Notes: generated by a model from the letters alone, not told the origin. Shown: positions 50,433-61,795, counted from the first letter of the stretch. The stretch: 64,000 bases of DNA from Massilia sp. Se16.2.3 (GCF_014171595.1 NZ_CP050451.1:930001-994000); one strand, 5' to 3'. Made by a program: numbers and translations.

Positions 50433-51365
50433 ATGACAGCGATCCAGATAAACAGCGTCGAGAAAAGCTACAAGGGCTTCCAGGCCCTGAAGGGCGTTTC
50501 CCTGACGATCGAACAGGGCGAGTTCTTCGGCCTGCTCGGGCCGAACGGCGCCGGCAAGACCACCCTGATCTCCACCATCGCCGGCCTGATCCGGCCCGAT
50601 GTCGGCAGCGTGACCATCCACGGCCACGACGTCGTCACCGATTTCCGCGAAGCGCGCAGGAAACTCGGCGTGGTGCCGCAGGAACTGGTGTTCGACCCCT
50701 TCTTCACGGTGCGCGAGACGCTGCGCCTGCAGTCGGGCTACTTCGGCATCAAGAACAATGACAAGTGGATCGACGAGGTCATGGACAACCTCGACCTCAC
50801 GAACAAGGCCGACGTCAATATGCGCGCGCTCTCGGGCGGCATGAAGCGGCGCGTGCTCGTGGCGCAAGCCCTGGTCCATAAACCGCCCGTGATCGTGCTC
50901 GACGAGCCGACCGCCGGCGTCGACGTCGAACTGCGCCAGACCCTGTGGAAGTTCATCGCGCGCCTGAACCGCGAAGGGCACACCGTGGTGCTGACCACCC
51001 ATTATCTGGAAGAAGCGCAGGCCATGTGCCAGCGCGTGGCGATGCTCAAGCTCGGCCAGGTCGTCGCGCTCGACAGCATGAGCGCACTGCTGCGCCGCGT
51101 GTCGGGCTCGCAGCTGATCGTGCACCTGAAAAGCGGAGAATTGCCGCCGGAGCTGCGCCACCTGGTCTCGCACGACGAGCATGGCAACGGTACTGGCAAC
51201 AAATACAGCCTGCGCGTGAACGACTATTCCGAAGTCGAGCCGATCCTCGCGCGCCTGCGCACGAGCGGCGCCGTCGTCGACGAAATGCAGCTGCAGCAGG
51301 CCGACCTGGAAGACATCTTCCTGCAGATCGTCGGCGACGGCCAAGCCGGAAAGGGCGCACTGTGA
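50433..51365 (+). CDS. ABC-2 type exporter ATPase (YadG-like)
   Basis: 310 residues: Walker A GPNGAGKTT, signature ALSGGMKRRVLVAQAL, Walker B VIVLDEPTAGVD, H-loop TTHYLEEAQ, with an ~80-residue C-terminal extension typical of YadG/CcmA-like ATPases. Paired with the overlapping permease gene (GTGA). The substrate is unknown; this pair is conserved between mla and ibaG-murA in Burkholderiales, suggesting an envelope role. Confidence 0.9.
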   Translation: MTAIQINSVEKSYKGFQALKGVSLTIEQGEFFGLLGPNGAGKTTLISTIAGLIRPDVGSVTIHGHDVVTDFREARRKLGVVPQELVFDPFFTVRETLRLQSGYFGIKNNDKWIDEVMDNLDLTNKADVNMRALSGGMKRRVLVAQALVHKPPVIVLDEPTAGVDVELRQTLWKFIARLNREGHTVVLTTHYLEEAQAMCQRVAMLKLGQVVALDSMSALLRRVSGSQLIVHLKSGELPPELRHLVSHDEHGNGTGNKYSLRVNDYSEVEPILARLRTSGAVVDEMQLQQADLEDIFLQIVGDGQAGKGAL

Positions 51366-52129
51366 ATTTCATTTCCACTGGTTTCCGCACCCTGTTCTAC
51401 AAGGAGATGCTGCGTTTCTGGAAGGTCGCTACGCAAACCATCGCCGCGCCCATCCTCACCGCCATGCTGTATCTGCTGATCTTCGGCCACGTGCTCGAGG
51501 GCCGCGTCGAGGTGTATAAAGGCGTGAGCTACACCGCCTTCCTGATTCCGGGCCTGGTCATGATGAGCGTGCTGCAGAACGCCTTCGCCAACGCGTCCTC
51601 GTCGCTGATCCAGTCGAAGATCACCGGCAACCTGGTGTTCATCCTGCTGCCGCCGCTGTCGCACTGGGAAATCCTGTCGGCCTATGTGCTCGCGGCCGTC
51701 GTGCGCGGCGTCGCCGTCGGTGCCGGCGTGTTCGCCATTACCGCCTGGTTCGCGCACCTCTCCTTTGCCCAGCCATTGTGGATCATCGTGTTCGCGCTGC
51801 TGGGCGCAGCCATTCTTGGCACGCTGGGCGTCATTGCCGGCATCTGGGCCGATAAATTCGACCAGCTGGCCGCGTTCCAGAATTTCCTGATCATGCCCGC
51901 CACCTTCCTGGCCGGTGTGTTCTATTCGATCCACTCGCTGCCGGCCTTCTGGCAGGCGGTCTCGCATTTCAATCCGTTCTTTTATATGATTGACGGGTTC
52001 CGCTACGGCTTCTTCGGCGAGTCCGATGTTTTGCCGTGGACCAGCCTCGCCGTCGTCTCCGTATTCTTCGCCGTGCTGGCGGCGGTAGCGATCAACCTGC
52101 TCCAGCGCGGCTACAAGCTGCGCCACTGA
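51362..52129 (+). CDS. ABC-2 type exporter permease (YadH-like)
   Basis: 255 residues from GTG 51362 overlapping the ATPase stop. Six transmembrane helices and the ABC-2 signature (AFLIPGLVMMSVLQNAFANASSSLIQSKITG; NFLIMPATFLAGVFYSIHSLPAFW; NPFFYMIDGFRYGFFG). Forms the exporter with the preceding ATPase. Confidence 0.92.
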   Translation: MNFISTGFRTLFYKEMLRFWKVATQTIAAPILTAMLYLLIFGHVLEGRVEVYKGVSYTAFLIPGLVMMSVLQNAFANASSSLIQSKITGNLVFILLPPLSHWEILSAYVLAAVVRGVAVGAGVFAITAWFAHLSFAQPLWIIVFALLGAAILGTLGVIAGIWADKFDQLAAFQNFLIMPATFLAGVFYSIHSLPAFWQAVSHFNPFFYMIDGFRYGFFGESDVLPWTSLAVVSVFFAVLAAVAINLLQRGYKLRH

Positions 52130-52174
52130 ACGTATAGCACCCGACAAGCATCACACAGATAACTAGGAATTAAC

Positions 52175-52411
52175 GTGGCGACCACTCCCGAACTGATCCA
52201 CAGCTACATCAGCAATGGCCTCGAATGCACCCACCTGCAGGTGGAAGGCGACGGCCAGCATTTCACTGCCCTGATCGTGTCGCCCGCCTTTGCCGGCAAG
52301 CGTCCGATCCAGCGCCACCAGCTGGTGTACGCGGCCCTCGGCGACCGCATGCGCGAGGAAATCCACGCGCTGTCGATGAAAACCCTGACGCCTGAAGAAT
52401 ACGGAGGCTAA
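52175..52411 (+). CDS. ibaG: BolA/IbaG-family protein
   Basis: 78 residues from GTG 52175. The BolA KH-like fold is seen in [42 protein letters not shown] and the [12 protein letters not shown] end. IbaG sits next to murA in E. coli as here, and BolA proteins pair with monothiol glutaredoxins (grxD at 29.2 kb) in Fe-S trafficking. Confidence 0.92.
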   Translation: MATTPELIHSYISNGLECTHLQVEGDGQHFTALIVSPAFAGKRPIQRHQLVYAALGDRMREEIHALSMKTLTPEEYGG

Positions 52412-52413
52412 GC

Positions 52414-53664
52414 ATGGACAAACTGCAGATCGTGGGCGGCAAACGCCTCAATGGCGAGATCGCCGTCTCGGGCGCGAAGAATGCGGCCTTGCCTATCCTG
52501 TGCGCGGGCCTGCTCACCGCCGGCGACGTCGAGCTTTCCAACGTGCCGCGCCTGCACGACGTGAAAACCATCCTCAAGCTGCTCGAGCAGACCGGTTTGA
52601 AGGTGACCCAGGACGACGAGAACGTCACCCTGAACGGCGCGAACATCACCAGCCTGGAAGCACCCTACGAGCTGGTCAAAACCATGCGCGCGTCGATCCT
52701 GGTCCTGGGGCCGCTGCTGGCGCGCTTCGGCGAAGCCAAGGTCTCGCTGCCGGGCGGCTGCGCGATCGGTTCGCGTCCGGTCGACCAGCACATCAAGGGC
52801 CTGCGCCAGATGGGCGCCGAGATCACGATCGAAGGCGGCTACATCCATGCGAAAGCCAAAAAGCTCAAGGGTGCGCGCATCCTGACGGACATGATCACCG
52901 TCACCGGCACCGAGAACCTGCTGATGGCCGCGACCCTGGCCGAAGGCGAGACGATACTGGAAAACGCCGCGCGCGAGCCGGAAGTGACGGATCTCGCGAA
53001 CCTGCTGGTGGCGATGGGCGCGAAGATCGAGGGCATCGGCACCGACCGCCTGGTGATCCAGGGCGTGGCCGAGCTGCATGGCGCCAAGCACGCCGTGATT
53101 TCCGACCGCATCGAAGCGGCCACTTTCCTGTGCGCCGTGGCGGCGACCGGTGGCGACATCCTGCTGACCAACACCCGCACCGACATTTTCGATGTCGCGC
53201 TGGGTAAGCTGCGCGAAGTCGGCCTGCAGCTCGACATCAAGCAGAACACCATCCGCGCCCGCATGGATGCGCGCCCGCAGCCGGTATCCTTCCGCACCAC
53301 CGAATACCCGGGCTTCCCGACCGACATGCAGGCGCAGTTCATGGCTGTGAACACCATCGCAGCGGGCCCCAGCCAGGTGACCGAAACGATTTTCGAGAAC
53401 CGCTTCATGCACGTGCAGGAGATGAACCGCCTGGGCGCATCGATTGCCACCGAAGGCAATACCGCCTTCATCAAGGGCGTCGAGCGCCTGGTAGGCGCAC
53501 CGGTCATGGCCACCGACCTGCGCGCCTCGGCTTCGCTGGTCATTGCCGGCATGGCCGCCGAAGGCACGACCCTGATCGACCGCATCTATCACCTCGACCG
53601 CGGCTACGACCGCATGGAAGTGAAGTTGTCGAAGGTCGGCGCCGACATCGTGCGCATCAAATAA
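52414..53664 (+). CDS. murA: UDP-N-acetylglucosamine 1-carboxyvinyltransferase
   Basis: 416 residues. N-terminus [31 protein letters not shown]; catalytic Cys (~116) in [18 protein letters not shown], the fosfomycin target; later [16 protein letters not shown]. First committed step of peptidoglycan synthesis (enolpyruvyl transfer from PEP to UDP-GlcNAc). Confidence 0.98.
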   Translation: MDKLQIVGGKRLNGEIAVSGAKNAALPILCAGLLTAGDVELSNVPRLHDVKTILKLLEQTGLKVTQDDENVTLNGANITSLEAPYELVKTMRASILVLGPLLARFGEAKVSLPGGCAIGSRPVDQHIKGLRQMGAEITIEGGYIHAKAKKLKGARILTDMITVTGTENLLMAATLAEGETILENAAREPEVTDLANLLVAMGAKIEGIGTDRLVIQGVAELHGAKHAVISDRIEAATFLCAVAATGGDILLTNTRTDIFDVALGKLREVGLQLDIKQNTIRARMDARPQPVSFRTTEYPGFPTDMQAQFMAVNTIAAGPSQVTETIFENRFMHVQEMNRLGASIATEGNTAFIKGVERLVGAPVMATDLRASASLVIAGMAAEGTTLIDRIYHLDRGYDRMEVKLSKVGADIVRIK

Positions 53665-53671
53665 GGTGCTT

Positions 53672-54352
53672 ATGGGCATTGCAACGCAATCGAGCGACCA
53701 GGGCCTGATCCTGGCGCTCTCGAAAGGCCGGATTTTTGAGGACACGCTGCCGCTGCTCGAAGCGGCAGGCATCACCGTCACGGAAAATCCGGAAACCTCG
53801 CGCAAACTCATCCTGGCAACCAACGACCCGGCCGTGCGCGTGCTGATCGTGCGCGCCACCGACGTGCCGACCTATGTGCAGCACGGCGCGGCCGACTTCG
53901 GCGTGGCCGGCAAGGACGTGCTGCTCGAGCATGGCGGCGAGGGCCTGTACCAGCCGGTCGACCTGAACATCGCCTGCTGCCGCATGTCGGTGGCGGTCAA
54001 TGCCGGTTTCGACTACGAAACCGCCGTGCGCCAGGGCGCGCGCCTGCGCGTGGCGACCAAGTTCGTCAACACGGCGCGCCAGCACTTCGCCAGCAAAGGC
54101 GTGCACGTCGACCTGATCAAACTGTACGGCTCGATGGAGCTGGCGCCCCTGGTCGGCCTGTCGGACGCGATCGTCGACGTCGTCTCCACCGGCGGCACCC
54201 TGCGCGCCAACAACCTGGTCGAAGTCGAGAAGATCATGGAGATCTCCTCGCGCCTGGTCGTGAACCAGGCCGCGCTGAAACTCAAGCGCGAGCGCCTGCA
54301 ACCCATCATCGAAGCATTCGAACGAGCTTCCAAACGAACGCAACAAGGCTGA
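53672..54352 (+). CDS. hisG: ATP phosphoribosyltransferase, short catalytic subunit (HisG-S)
   Basis: 226 residues from ATG 53672 with AAGGTG upstream; GTG 53666 also in frame. [51 protein letters not shown] and the PRPP loop [20 protein letters not shown] are diagnostic. The C-terminal ACT-like regulatory domain of long HisG is absent, so the enzyme needs HisZ, which is not in this operon and must lie elsewhere. First step of histidine synthesis. Confidence 0.97.
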   Translation: MGIATQSSDQGLILALSKGRIFEDTLPLLEAAGITVTENPETSRKLILATNDPAVRVLIVRATDVPTYVQHGAADFGVAGKDVLLEHGGEGLYQPVDLNIACCRMSVAVNAGFDYETAVRQGARLRVATKFVNTARQHFASKGVHVDLIKLYGSMELAPLVGLSDAIVDVVSTGGTLRANNLVEVEKIMEISSRLVVNQAALKLKRERLQPIIEAFERASKRTQQG

Positions 54353-54355
54353 GCC

Positions 54356-55687
54356 ATGGCTGTCCAGATCCGCACACTCGATTCCACCGCAGCGAACTTC
54401 AAGGAGGAGCTGCATGCGCTGCTCGCCTTCGAGGCCGCCACCGACGATGCGATCGAGTCCGCGGTAGCGCAGATCCTGCGCGACGTGAAAACGCGCGGCG
54501 ACGCTGCGGTGCTGGAGTACACCAACCGCTTCGACCGCGTGAACGCGTCGGGCATGGCCGCTTTCGACCTGAGCCAGGACGAGCTGCAGGTGGCACTGGA
54601 CTCGCTGCCGGACGCCCAGCGCGCCGCGCTGCAAACGGCCGCCGAACGCATCCGCGCCTTCCACGAACGCCAGAAGCAGGAACTGAACGGTTTTACCTAC
54701 ACCGAGCAGGATGGCACGCTGCTCGGCCAGCGCGTGACGCCCCTGGACCGCGTCGGCATCTATGTCCCCGGCGGGAAAGCCGCCTATCCCTCGTCGGTGC
54801 TGATGAACGCCATTCCCGCCAAGGTGGCGGGCGTGAAGGACATCGTGATGGTGGTGCCAACCCCGGATGGCGTGAAAAACGCGATGGTACTGGCCGCCGC
54901 CGCGATTGCCGGGGTCACGCGCGTGATCACCATCGGCGGCGCCCAGGCAGTCGGCGCGCTGGCCTATGGTACCGAGACAATCCCCGCGGTCGACAAGATC
55001 GTCGGCCCCGGCAACGCCTATGTGGCCGCCGCCAAGCGCCGCGTGTTCGGCACGGTCGGCATCGACATGATCGCCGGACCGTCCGAGATCCTGGTGCTGT
55101 GCGACGGCACCACCGACCCGGACTGGGTGGCGATGGACCTGTTTTCGCAGGCCGAACACGACGAACTGGCCCAGGCCATCCTGCTGTGCCCCGACGCCGG
55201 CTACATCGCCCGGGTCCATGCGAGCATCGACAAGCTGCTGCCCACGATGCCGCGCGCCGCGACGATCTCGACCTCGCTCACCGACCGTGGCGCGCTCGTC
55301 AAGGTGCGCGACATGGAAGAGGCCTGCGCGATTGCCAACGACATCGCCGCCGAGCACCTGGAAATCTCGGCCGAGAACCCGCAGCATTGGGCCGAGCAGA
55401 TCCGCCATGCCGGCGCCATGTTCCTCGGCCGTTTCTCGTCCGAATCGCTCGGCGATTATTGCTGCGGCCCGAACCACGTGCTGCCGACTTCGCGCACGAC
55501 GCGTTTTTCTTCGCCGCTGGGCGTGTACGACTTCCAGAAACGCTCGTCGATCATCCAGGTGAGCGAAGCGGGTGCCCAGACCCTTGGAAAAGTGGCGGCC
55601 GAACTGGCCTATGGCGAAGGCTTGCAGGCGCACGCACGTAGTGCGGAATTAAGGCTGCAACCCGTCCCCCTGAAACAAGCATCATGA
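54356..55687 (+). CDS. hisD: Histidinol dehydrogenase
   Basis: 443 residues. [67 protein letters not shown] and [15 protein letters not shown] are the hallmark HisD blocks, with [13 protein letters not shown] and the closing zinc/catalytic His region. It oxidises histidinol to histidine with two NAD. Its TGA overlaps the ATG of the methyltransferase gene that follows. Confidence 0.97.
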   Translation: MAVQIRTLDSTAANFKEELHALLAFEAATDDAIESAVAQILRDVKTRGDAAVLEYTNRFDRVNASGMAAFDLSQDELQVALDSLPDAQRAALQTAAERIRAFHERQKQELNGFTYTEQDGTLLGQRVTPLDRVGIYVPGGKAAYPSSVLMNAIPAKVAGVKDIVMVVPTPDGVKNAMVLAAAAIAGVTRVITIGGAQAVGALAYGTETIPAVDKIVGPGNAYVAAAKRRVFGTVGIDMIAGPSEILVLCDGTTDPDWVAMDLFSQAEHDELAQAILLCPDAGYIARVHASIDKLLPTMPRAATISTSLTDRGALVKVRDMEEACAIANDIAAEHLEISAENPQHWAEQIRHAGAMFLGRFSSESLGDYCCGPNHVLPTSRTTRFSSPLGVYDFQKRSSIIQVSEAGAQTLGKVAAELAYGEGLQAHARSAELRLQPVPLKQAS

Positions 55688-56580
55688 CGGACTGGGTCGA
55701 CCAGGTCTTCTGCGAGGATGCGCTGTCCGGGCTGGCGCGCATCCCTGATGCCTCGGTCGACCTGATCCTGACCGACCCGCCCTACAATCTCGGCAAGGAC
55801 TACGGCAACGCCTCCGACCAGCAAAGCGTCGAGGCCTATCTCGCCTGGACCGAGGAGTGGATCGCCGCGGCGCTGCCCAAGCTGAAACCCAACGGCAGCC
55901 TGTACATCTTCCTGACCTGGCGTTTCGCGCCCGAGATCTTCGTCATGTTGAAAAAGCGCATGACGATGATGAACGAGATCATCTGGGACCGGCGCGTGCC
56001 CTCGATGGGCGGCAGCGTGCGCAGCTTCTCGTCGGTGCACGACACCATCGGTTTTTTCGTGAACCGCAAGGATTACTATTTCGACCTCGACGCGGTGCGC
56101 ATCCCCTACGACGAGGCGACCAAGAAGGCGCGCTCGCGCTCGATTTTTGTGGGCGCCAAGTGGCTCGAAGTGGGCTACAACCCGAAGGACGTCTGGAGCG
56201 TGTCGCGCCTGCACCGCGAGCATCCGGAACGCGCCGACCATCCGACCCAGAAGCCGCTCGAGATCATCGAGCGCATGATCAAGGCCTCCTGCCCGGCGGG
56301 CGGCGTCGTGCTCGACCCCTTCATGGGCAGCGGCACCACGGCGCTGGCGGCCAAGCGCCTGGGGCGCCGGTTCGCGGGCTTCGAACTCAATCCCGCGTAT
56401 TGCGAGATCATCGAAGCACGCCTGGCCGCGCCGGAACTGCCGCTCACCATCAAACAGCGCAAGAGCATCGCCCGCGCAGCCAAGGCGGCCGTCAATCGCC
56501 TCATTGAGCCAGCCACTGAGCCAGCCACTGAGCCGGCCACTGAGCCCGCCATCGACCCCGCCACCGAGGAACAAGCATGA
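55684..56580 (+). CDS. Solitary site-specific DNA methyltransferase (beta-class N6-adenine/N4-cytosine) inside the his operon
   Basis: 298 residues. Catalytic motif IV DPPYN ([15 protein letters not shown], ~residue 31) precedes the SAM-binding motif I ([27 protein letters not shown]), the beta-class order. [14 protein letters not shown] lies before motif I, as in M.RsrI/CcrM-type enzymes. The last ~25 residues are a run of EPAT repeats encoded by a 12-bp tandem repeat (56504-56570). Start overlaps hisD stop and its stop overlaps the hisC start (both ATGA), so it is translated with histidine enzymes. No restriction gene is adjacent, so it is an orphan, possibly regulatory, methylase. Target sequence and methylated base unknown. 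Confidence 0.92.
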   Translation: MTDWVDQVFCEDALSGLARIPDASVDLILTDPPYNLGKDYGNASDQQSVEAYLAWTEEWIAAALPKLKPNGSLYIFLTWRFAPEIFVMLKKRMTMMNEIIWDRRVPSMGGSVRSFSSVHDTIGFFVNRKDYYFDLDAVRIPYDEATKKARSRSIFVGAKWLEVGYNPKDVWSVSRLHREHPERADHPTQKPLEIIERMIKASCPAGGVVLDPFMGSGTTALAAKRLGRRFAGFELNPAYCEIIEARLAAPELPLTIKQRKSIARAAKAAVNRLIEPATEPATEPATEPAIDPATEEQA

Positions 56581-57677
56581 GCTTCATCGACAACCTGATC
56601 GCCAACGTCATCCGCGCCGACATCCGTTCGATGGGCGCCTATGCGGTGCCCGATGCGAGCGGCTTCATCAAGCTCGACGCGATGGAAAACCCGTACGAAC
56701 TCCCGGACGCGCTGCGTGCGGAACTGGGCCGGCGCCTGGCCGACGCGGTGCTGAACCGCTACCCGCTCGGCTCCTACGCGACGCTGAAAGAAAAGGTCCG
56801 CGCCACGCTGGGCGTACCGGCGGGCTACGACGTCCTGCTCGGCAATGGTTCGGATGAGCTGATCCAGATCATCGCCACCACGGTGGCCAACCAGGAGCGC
56901 CGCGCGTCCATCCTGGCGCCGGTACCGGCCTTCGTCATGTATTCCCGCTCGGCCCAGTTTGCCGGCGCAGACTTCGTCGGCGTGAAGCTCAATAAAGACT
57001 TCTCGCTCGACATGGAAGCGATGCTGGCGGCGATTGCCCTGCACCAGCCGGCTGTCGTGTTCCTGGCCTATCCGAACAACCCGACCGGCAACCTGTTCGC
57101 CGTCGAGGACATCGAAGCGATCCTGCACGCGGTGGGCGAGAACGGCATGGTCGTGGTTGACGAAGCCTATCAACCGTTCGCGCGCGCGACCTTCATGGAC
57201 CGCCTCGGCGAATTCGAGAACCTGATCGTGATGCGCACGGTGTCGAAGCTGGGCCTGGCCGGTATCCGCCTCGGCTACATGGCGGCCGCACCAGGCCTGC
57301 TGGCCGAATTCGAGAAGGTGCGCCCGCCCTACAACGTCAACGTGCTGACCCAGGTGGCGGCCGAGTTCGTGCTCGAGCATGTGGACGTGCTCGACGCCCA
57401 GGCCGAGCGCATCAATGCCGAGCGCGAGCGCCTGGCGAGCGAACTGGCGGCGCTGCCTGGAGTCGAAGTATTTCCGTCGGCAGCGAATTTCATCTCGCTG
57501 CGCGTACCCGATGCGGCTGCCGTCTGCGAGAAACTCCTCAACGAGAAGGTGCTGATCAAAAATTTGAGTAAAATGCACGGGATGCTGGCCAATTGCATCC
57601 GCGTGACGGTCAGTACGCCGGAAGAAAATTCCGCATTCCTTGACGGCCTGCGGGCAGCCTTGCAGCCCGACACCTGA
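56577..57677 (+). CDS. hisC: Histidinol-phosphate aminotransferase
   Basis: 366 residues. [16 protein letters not shown]-terminus, [36 protein letters not shown] and the PLP lysine region [17 protein letters not shown]. Transfers the amino group from glutamate to imidazole-acetol phosphate. Overlaps the methyltransferase gene. Confidence 0.97.
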   Translation: MSFIDNLIANVIRADIRSMGAYAVPDASGFIKLDAMENPYELPDALRAELGRRLADAVLNRYPLGSYATLKEKVRATLGVPAGYDVLLGNGSDELIQIIATTVANQERRASILAPVPAFVMYSRSAQFAGADFVGVKLNKDFSLDMEAMLAAIALHQPAVVFLAYPNNPTGNLFAVEDIEAILHAVGENGMVVVDEAYQPFARATFMDRLGEFENLIVMRTVSKLGLAGIRLGYMAAAPGLLAEFEKVRPPYNVNVLTQVAAEFVLEHVDVLDAQAERINAERERLASELAALPGVEVFPSAANFISLRVPDAAAVCEKLLNEKVLIKNLSKMHGMLANCIRVTVSTPEENSAFLDGLRAALQPDT

Positions 57678-57695
57678 CTTCACGAGCACCCTTTC

Positions 57696-58286
57696 ATGAC
57701 CCGCACCGCAGACATCACCCGCGACACCAACGAGACGCAGATCCGCGTCGCGCTCAATCTCGACGGTACCGGCCGCCAGAAGCTCAACACCGGCGTGCCT
57801 TTTCTGGACCACATGCTCGACCAGATTGCCCGCCACGGGATGATCGACCTGGAAGTCGAGGCCGTGGGTGACCTGCACATCGATGCCCACCATACGGTCG
57901 AGGACACCGGCATCACACTGGGCATGGCCATTGCCAAGGCGGTCGGCGACAAGAAGGGCATGACGCGCTACGGCCATTCGTATGTGCCGCTGGACGAAGC
58001 GCTCTCGCGCGTGGTCATCGATTTCTCCGGCCGTCCCGGCCTGGAAATGCACATTCCCTGGACGCGCGCGATGATCGGTAGCTTCGACGTGGACCTGACC
58101 GGTGAATTCTTCCGCGGTTTCGTCAACCACGCCGGCGTGACCCTGCACATCGATAACCTGCGCGGCGTGAACGCGCACCACCAGTGCGAAACCGTCTTCA
58201 AGGCGTTCGGGCGCGCGCTGCGCATGGCGACCACGCTCGACGAGCGCGCCGCCGGCATCATCCCTTCGACCAAAGGCAGCCTGTAA
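57696..58286 (+). CDS. hisB: Imidazoleglycerol-phosphate dehydratase
   Basis: 196 residues, monofunctional form without the phosphatase domain of enteric HisB. Mn-binding motifs [11 protein letters not shown] and [12 protein letters not shown] and [16 protein letters not shown] are complete. Histidinol-phosphate phosphatase must be encoded elsewhere. Confidence 0.98.
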   Translation: MTRTADITRDTNETQIRVALNLDGTGRQKLNTGVPFLDHMLDQIARHGMIDLEVEAVGDLHIDAHHTVEDTGITLGMAIAKAVGDKKGMTRYGHSYVPLDEALSRVVIDFSGRPGLEMHIPWTRAMIGSFDVDLTGEFFRGFVNHAGVTLHIDNLRGVNAHHQCETVFKAFGRALRMATTLDERAAGIIPSTKGSL

Positions 58287-58302
58287 AGGGATTGACGAAG
58301 CG

Positions 58303-58944
58303 ATGACAAACAAGATCGTGGTGATCGATGGCCTGGGCAACCTGCGTTCGGTAGCGCAGGCGCTGCGCGCAGCCGCGCCCGAGGCTGACATCCTGGTGTC
58401 GAACACGGCCGCCGATATCGATGTGGCCGACCGCATCGTGCTGCCGGGACAGGGCGCGATGCGCGATTGCATGCGCAGCCTGCGCGAGTCCGGTGCCGAG
58501 GAAGCGCTGCTGCGCGCGATGAAGACCCGCCCGATCATGGGCGTGTGCGTCGGCGAGCAGATGCTGTTCGACGCGAGCGAAGAAAACGAGGGCACGCCGG
58601 GCCTGGGCATCCTGCCGGGGAAAGTCGTGCGCTTCCAGCTCGATGGCAAGCTGCAGGCGGACGGCTCGCGCTTCAAGGTACCGCAGATGGGCTGGAACCG
58701 CGTGCGCCAGACGCGCGCCCACCCGCTCTGGGACGGCGTCGAGGACGGCAGCTATTTCTACTTCGTGCACAGCTATTACGTCGCCCCGGAAGTGGCGACC
58801 GACACCATCGGCGAAGCCGACTACGGCGGGCCGTACACCTGCGCGGTGGCGCGCGATAACATCGTCGCCACCCAGTTCCACCCTGAAAAGAGCGCGGCCG
58901 CCGGCCTGCGCCTGTATGCGAATTTCATCCACTGGAATCCTTGA
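58303..58944 (+). CDS. hisH: Imidazole glycerol phosphate synthase, glutaminase subunit
   Basis: 213 residues, class-I glutamine amidotransferase. The nucleophile elbow is [13 protein letters not shown] (Val and Glu where GICLGMQ is usual), with FVHSYYV and the catalytic His/Glu in [12 protein letters not shown]. Supplies ammonia to HisF. Confidence 0.96.
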   Translation: MTNKIVVIDGLGNLRSVAQALRAAAPEADILVSNTAADIDVADRIVLPGQGAMRDCMRSLRESGAEEALLRAMKTRPIMGVCVGEQMLFDASEENEGTPGLGILPGKVVRFQLDGKLQADGSRFKVPQMGWNRVRQTRAHPLWDGVEDGSYFYFVHSYYVAPEVATDTIGEADYGGPYTCAVARDNIVATQFHPEKSAAAGLRLYANFIHWNP

Positions 58945-58984
58945 TCTCCACGCCCACTTTTTCGTCACCTAACTCACTACGACC

Positions 58985-59761
58985 ATGCTGCTGATCCCCG
59001 CCATCGACCTGAAAGACGGTCACTGCGTTCGCCTGAAACAGGGCGATATGGACCTCGCCACCGTCTTCTCCGAAGACCCCGCCGAAATGGCCCTGCATTG
59101 GCTCAAGAAAGGCGCGCGCCGCCTGCACCTGGTCGACCTGAACGGCGCCTTTGCGGGTAAACCAAAGAACGAAGCGGCGATCAAGGCTATCCTGAAAACG
59201 GTGCAGGCCTACGCGCTCGAGAACGACATCGAAGAGATCCCCGTGCAGCTGGGCGGCGGCATCCGCGACCTCGATACCATCGAGCGCTACCTCGACGACG
59301 GCATCAGCTACATCATCGTCGGCACCGCCGCCGTGAAGAACCCGGGCTTCCTGCACGACGCCTGCGGCGCCTTCCCCGGCGCGATCATCGTCGGCCTGGA
59401 CGCGAAAGACGGGAAAGTGGCCACCGACGGCTGGAGCAAGATGAGCGGCCACGAGGTCATCGACCTGGCCCAGAAATTCGAGGGTTATGGCGTCGAATCG
59501 ATTGTCTACACCGACATCGGCCGCGACGGCATGATGGGCGGCGTGAACATCGAAGCGACCGTGCGCCTGGCGCAAGCCGTGCGCATTCCGGTCATCGCCT
59601 CCGGCGGCCTGCACAACCTGGCCGACGTCGAAGCGCTGTGCGCGGTACAGGACGAAGGCATCGAGGGCGTCATTTGCGGCCGCTCGATCTACGAAGGCAC
59701 GCTCGACCTGGAAACGGCGCAGGCACGCGCCGACGAACTGACCGAGGGCGAGGAAGCCTGA
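58985..59761 (+). CDS. hisA: Phosphoribosylformimino-5-aminoimidazole carboxamide ribotide isomerase
   Basis: 258 residues, (beta/alpha)8 barrel. Catalytic Asp8 in [16 protein letters not shown] and the second Asp in [12 protein letters not shown]; phosphate loops VQLGGGIRD and IVGTAAV. Amadori rearrangement in histidine synthesis. Confidence 0.97.
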   Translation: MLLIPAIDLKDGHCVRLKQGDMDLATVFSEDPAEMALHWLKKGARRLHLVDLNGAFAGKPKNEAAIKAILKTVQAYALENDIEEIPVQLGGGIRDLDTIERYLDDGISYIIVGTAAVKNPGFLHDACGAFPGAIIVGLDAKDGKVATDGWSKMSGHEVIDLAQKFEGYGVESIVYTDIGRDGMMGGVNIEATVRLAQAVRIPVIASGGLHNLADVEALCAVQDEGIEGVICGRSIYEGTLDLETAQARADELTEGEEA

Positions 59762-59780
59762 GGCTTTCAATCGAATACTT

Positions 59781-60542
59781 ATGCTGGCAAAACGCATCAT
59801 CCCCTGCCTGGACGTGACCGGCGGGCGCGTCGTCAAGGGCGTCAATTTCACCGAGCTGCGCGATGCCGGCGACCCGGTCGAGATCGCGCGCCGCTATGAC
59901 GGCCAGGGCGCCGACGAAATCACCTTCCTCGACATCACGGCGTCGAGCGACGGGCGCGACCTGATCCTGCCGATCATCGAAGCGGTGGCCTCCACCGTCT
60001 TCATTCCCTTGACGGTCGGCGGCGGCGTGCGCAAGGTCGAAGACGTGCGCCGTCTGCTCAATGCCGGTGCCGACAAGGTCAGCATGAACACCTCGGCCGT
60101 GCAGAACCCGCAGCTGGTGCGCGAAGCCTCGGACAAGCACGGCTCGCAGTGTATCGTCGTCGCCATCGACGCCAAGCAGGTCGCGCCTGGTCAATGGGAA
60201 GTGTTCACCCACGGCGGCCGCAATGCCACCGGCATGGATGCGGTGGAGTGGGCGACGACGCTGGAAAAGCTGGGCGCGGGCGAACTGCTCTTGACCAGCA
60301 TGGACCGCGATGGCACCAAGTCCGGTTTCGATCTGGGCCTGACGCGCGCCGTGTCGGATGCGGTCGGCATTCCGGTGATCGCCTCGGGCGGCGTCGGCGG
60401 CTTGCAGGACCTGGCCGACGGCATCTTGCGGGGCCATGCCGATGCCGTGCTGGCGGCCTCGATTTTCCACTACGGGCAGCACACGGTCGGTGAAGCGAAA
60501 CGCTTCATGGCCGAACGCGGCATCCCGATGCGCCTGGCCTGA
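59781..60542 (+). CDS. hisF: Imidazole glycerol phosphate synthase, cyclase subunit
   Basis: 253 residues. [23 protein letters not shown] (catalytic Asp11), [25 protein letters not shown] and [13 protein letters not shown] (Asp130-type). Paralogue of HisA; partner of HisH. Confidence 0.98.
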   Translation: MLAKRIIPCLDVTGGRVVKGVNFTELRDAGDPVEIARRYDGQGADEITFLDITASSDGRDLILPIIEAVASTVFIPLTVGGGVRKVEDVRRLLNAGADKVSMNTSAVQNPQLVREASDKHGSQCIVVAIDAKQVAPGQWEVFTHGGRNATGMDAVEWATTLEKLGAGELLLTSMDRDGTKSGFDLGLTRAVSDAVGIPVIASGGVGGLQDLADGILRGHADAVLAASIFHYGQHTVGEAKRFMAERGIPMRLA

Positions 60543-60544
60543 CT

Positions 60545-60979
60545 ATGCCGAACACGATCACAACCAGCGCCGCGGCGAATGCCAGGTGGCTCAAAAAAGT
60601 CCGTTGGGACGAGAACGGCCTGGTGCCAGTCATCGCCCAGGAAGCCTCCACGGGCGACATCTTGATGTTCGCCTGGATGAACCGCGACGCCCTGGCGCGC
60701 ACCGTGGAACTCGGCGAAGCCGTCTACTGGAGCCGCTCGCGCAGGAAACTCTGGCACAAGGGCGAAGAATCCGGCCACACCCAGAAGGTGCTGGAAATGC
60801 GCCTCGATTGCGACGAGGACGTGGTGCTCCTGAAAATCGAGCAGGCCGGCGGCATCGCCTGCCACACCGGGCGCCACTCCTGCTTCTTCCAGAAATTCGA
60901 TGGCGAAGAGTGGCAGGCGGTCGAGCCCGTGCTGCAGGATCCGGAAACGATTTACTCGAACACGAAGAAGACCCCATGA
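60545..60979 (+). CDS. hisI: Phosphoribosyl-AMP cyclohydrolase
   Basis: 144 residues, stand-alone HisI domain: [49 protein letters not shown] and the zinc ligand [10 protein letters not shown]. Stop overlaps hisE (ATGA); the two activities are separate proteins here rather than the fused enteric HisIE. Confidence 0.97.
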   Translation: MPNTITTSAAANARWLKKVRWDENGLVPVIAQEASTGDILMFAWMNRDALARTVELGEAVYWSRSRRKLWHKGEESGHTQKVLEMRLDCDEDVVLLKIEQAGGIACHTGRHSCFFQKFDGEEWQAVEPVLQDPETIYSNTKKTP

Positions 60980-61317
60980 GCACCACCCTCGCGCGCCTGG
61001 CGCAGACGATCGAATCGCGCAAGCTTGAAAACGGTGGCGACCCGGCCACCTCGTATGTGGCAAAACTGTTCGCCAGGGGCGACGACGCGATCCTGAAAAA
61101 GATCGGCGAGGAAGCCACCGAGACCGTGATGGCCGCCAAGGATGCGCGCGTCTCCGGGAACCCTGCTGGCCTGCTCTATGAAGTGGCGGACCTGTGGTTC
61201 CACTCGATGGTGCTGCTGGCAAAATTCGACTTGCATCCGCAGCAGGTGCTGGACGAACTGGCACGGCGCGAAGGCCTGTCCGGACTGGAAGAAAAGGCGG
61301 CGCGCAAAGACGCGTAA
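60976..61317 (+). CDS. hisE: Phosphoribosyl-ATP pyrophosphatase
   Basis: 113 residues from ATG 60976. All-alpha NTP-PPase (MazG-like) fold with [18 protein letters not shown] and [16 protein letters not shown], the metal-binding acidic residues of HisE. Last his gene of the run. Confidence 0.96.
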   Translation: MSTTLARLAQTIESRKLENGGDPATSYVAKLFARGDDAILKKIGEEATETVMAAKDARVSGNPAGLLYEVADLWFHSMVLLAKFDLHPQQVLDELARREGLSGLEEKAARKDA

Positions 61318-61420
61318 GCTGTGCGATCGTCATCGCAGCGTCACCGTTCGCATGTAAGATGGATCGGATTGCCCGGCGCAGATAGCAGCACTTGCCGCAG
61401 CAACACAGACTGGAGACAAC

Positions 61421-61795
61421 ATGGATAACTGTATTTTCTGCAAGATCGTCGCCAAGCAGATTCCGGCCGCCGTCGTCTTCGAAGACGAGGACGTACTCGC
61501 CTTCAAGGACATCAACCCGGCCGCGCCGGTGCATTTGCTGGTCATTCCAAAGCAGCACGTGAGCACGCTGTCGGACGTGACGCCCGAGCACACGGCGGTG
61601 CTGGGCAAGATGCTGGCGCTGGCGCCGAAACTGGCGGCCGAGCACGGCGTGGGCGTGACGATCGACGCCGATGGCAAGCCCAGCGGCGGCTTCAAGACCC
61701 TGATCAACAGCGGTCCGAACGGCGGCCAGGAGGTGTACCACTTGCACTTGCACATGTATGGCGGCCAGCGCCCCTGGCGCGGCCTGGGTACCTGA
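61421..61795 (+). CDS. hinT: HIT-family purine nucleoside phosphoramidase (HinT)
   Basis: 124 residues. CIFCKIVAKQIPAAVVFEDE N-terminus and the histidine triad HLHLHMYGG. Hydrolyses nucleoside phosphoramidates such as AMP-lysine. GGAGA at about 61410 is its ribosome binding site; often found between his and tat in Betaproteobacteria. Confidence 0.95.
   Translation: MDNCIFCKIVAKQIPAAVVFEDEDVLAFKDINPAAPVHLLVIPKQHVSTLSDVTPEHTAVLGKMLALAPKLAAEHGVGVTIDADGKPSGGFKTLINSGPNGGQEVYHLHLHMYGGQRPWRGLGT

Noticed and set aside
55684..56580. Restriction-modification system
   Set aside because: Only the methyltransferase is present; both neighbours are histidine genes, so there is no cognate endonuclease.
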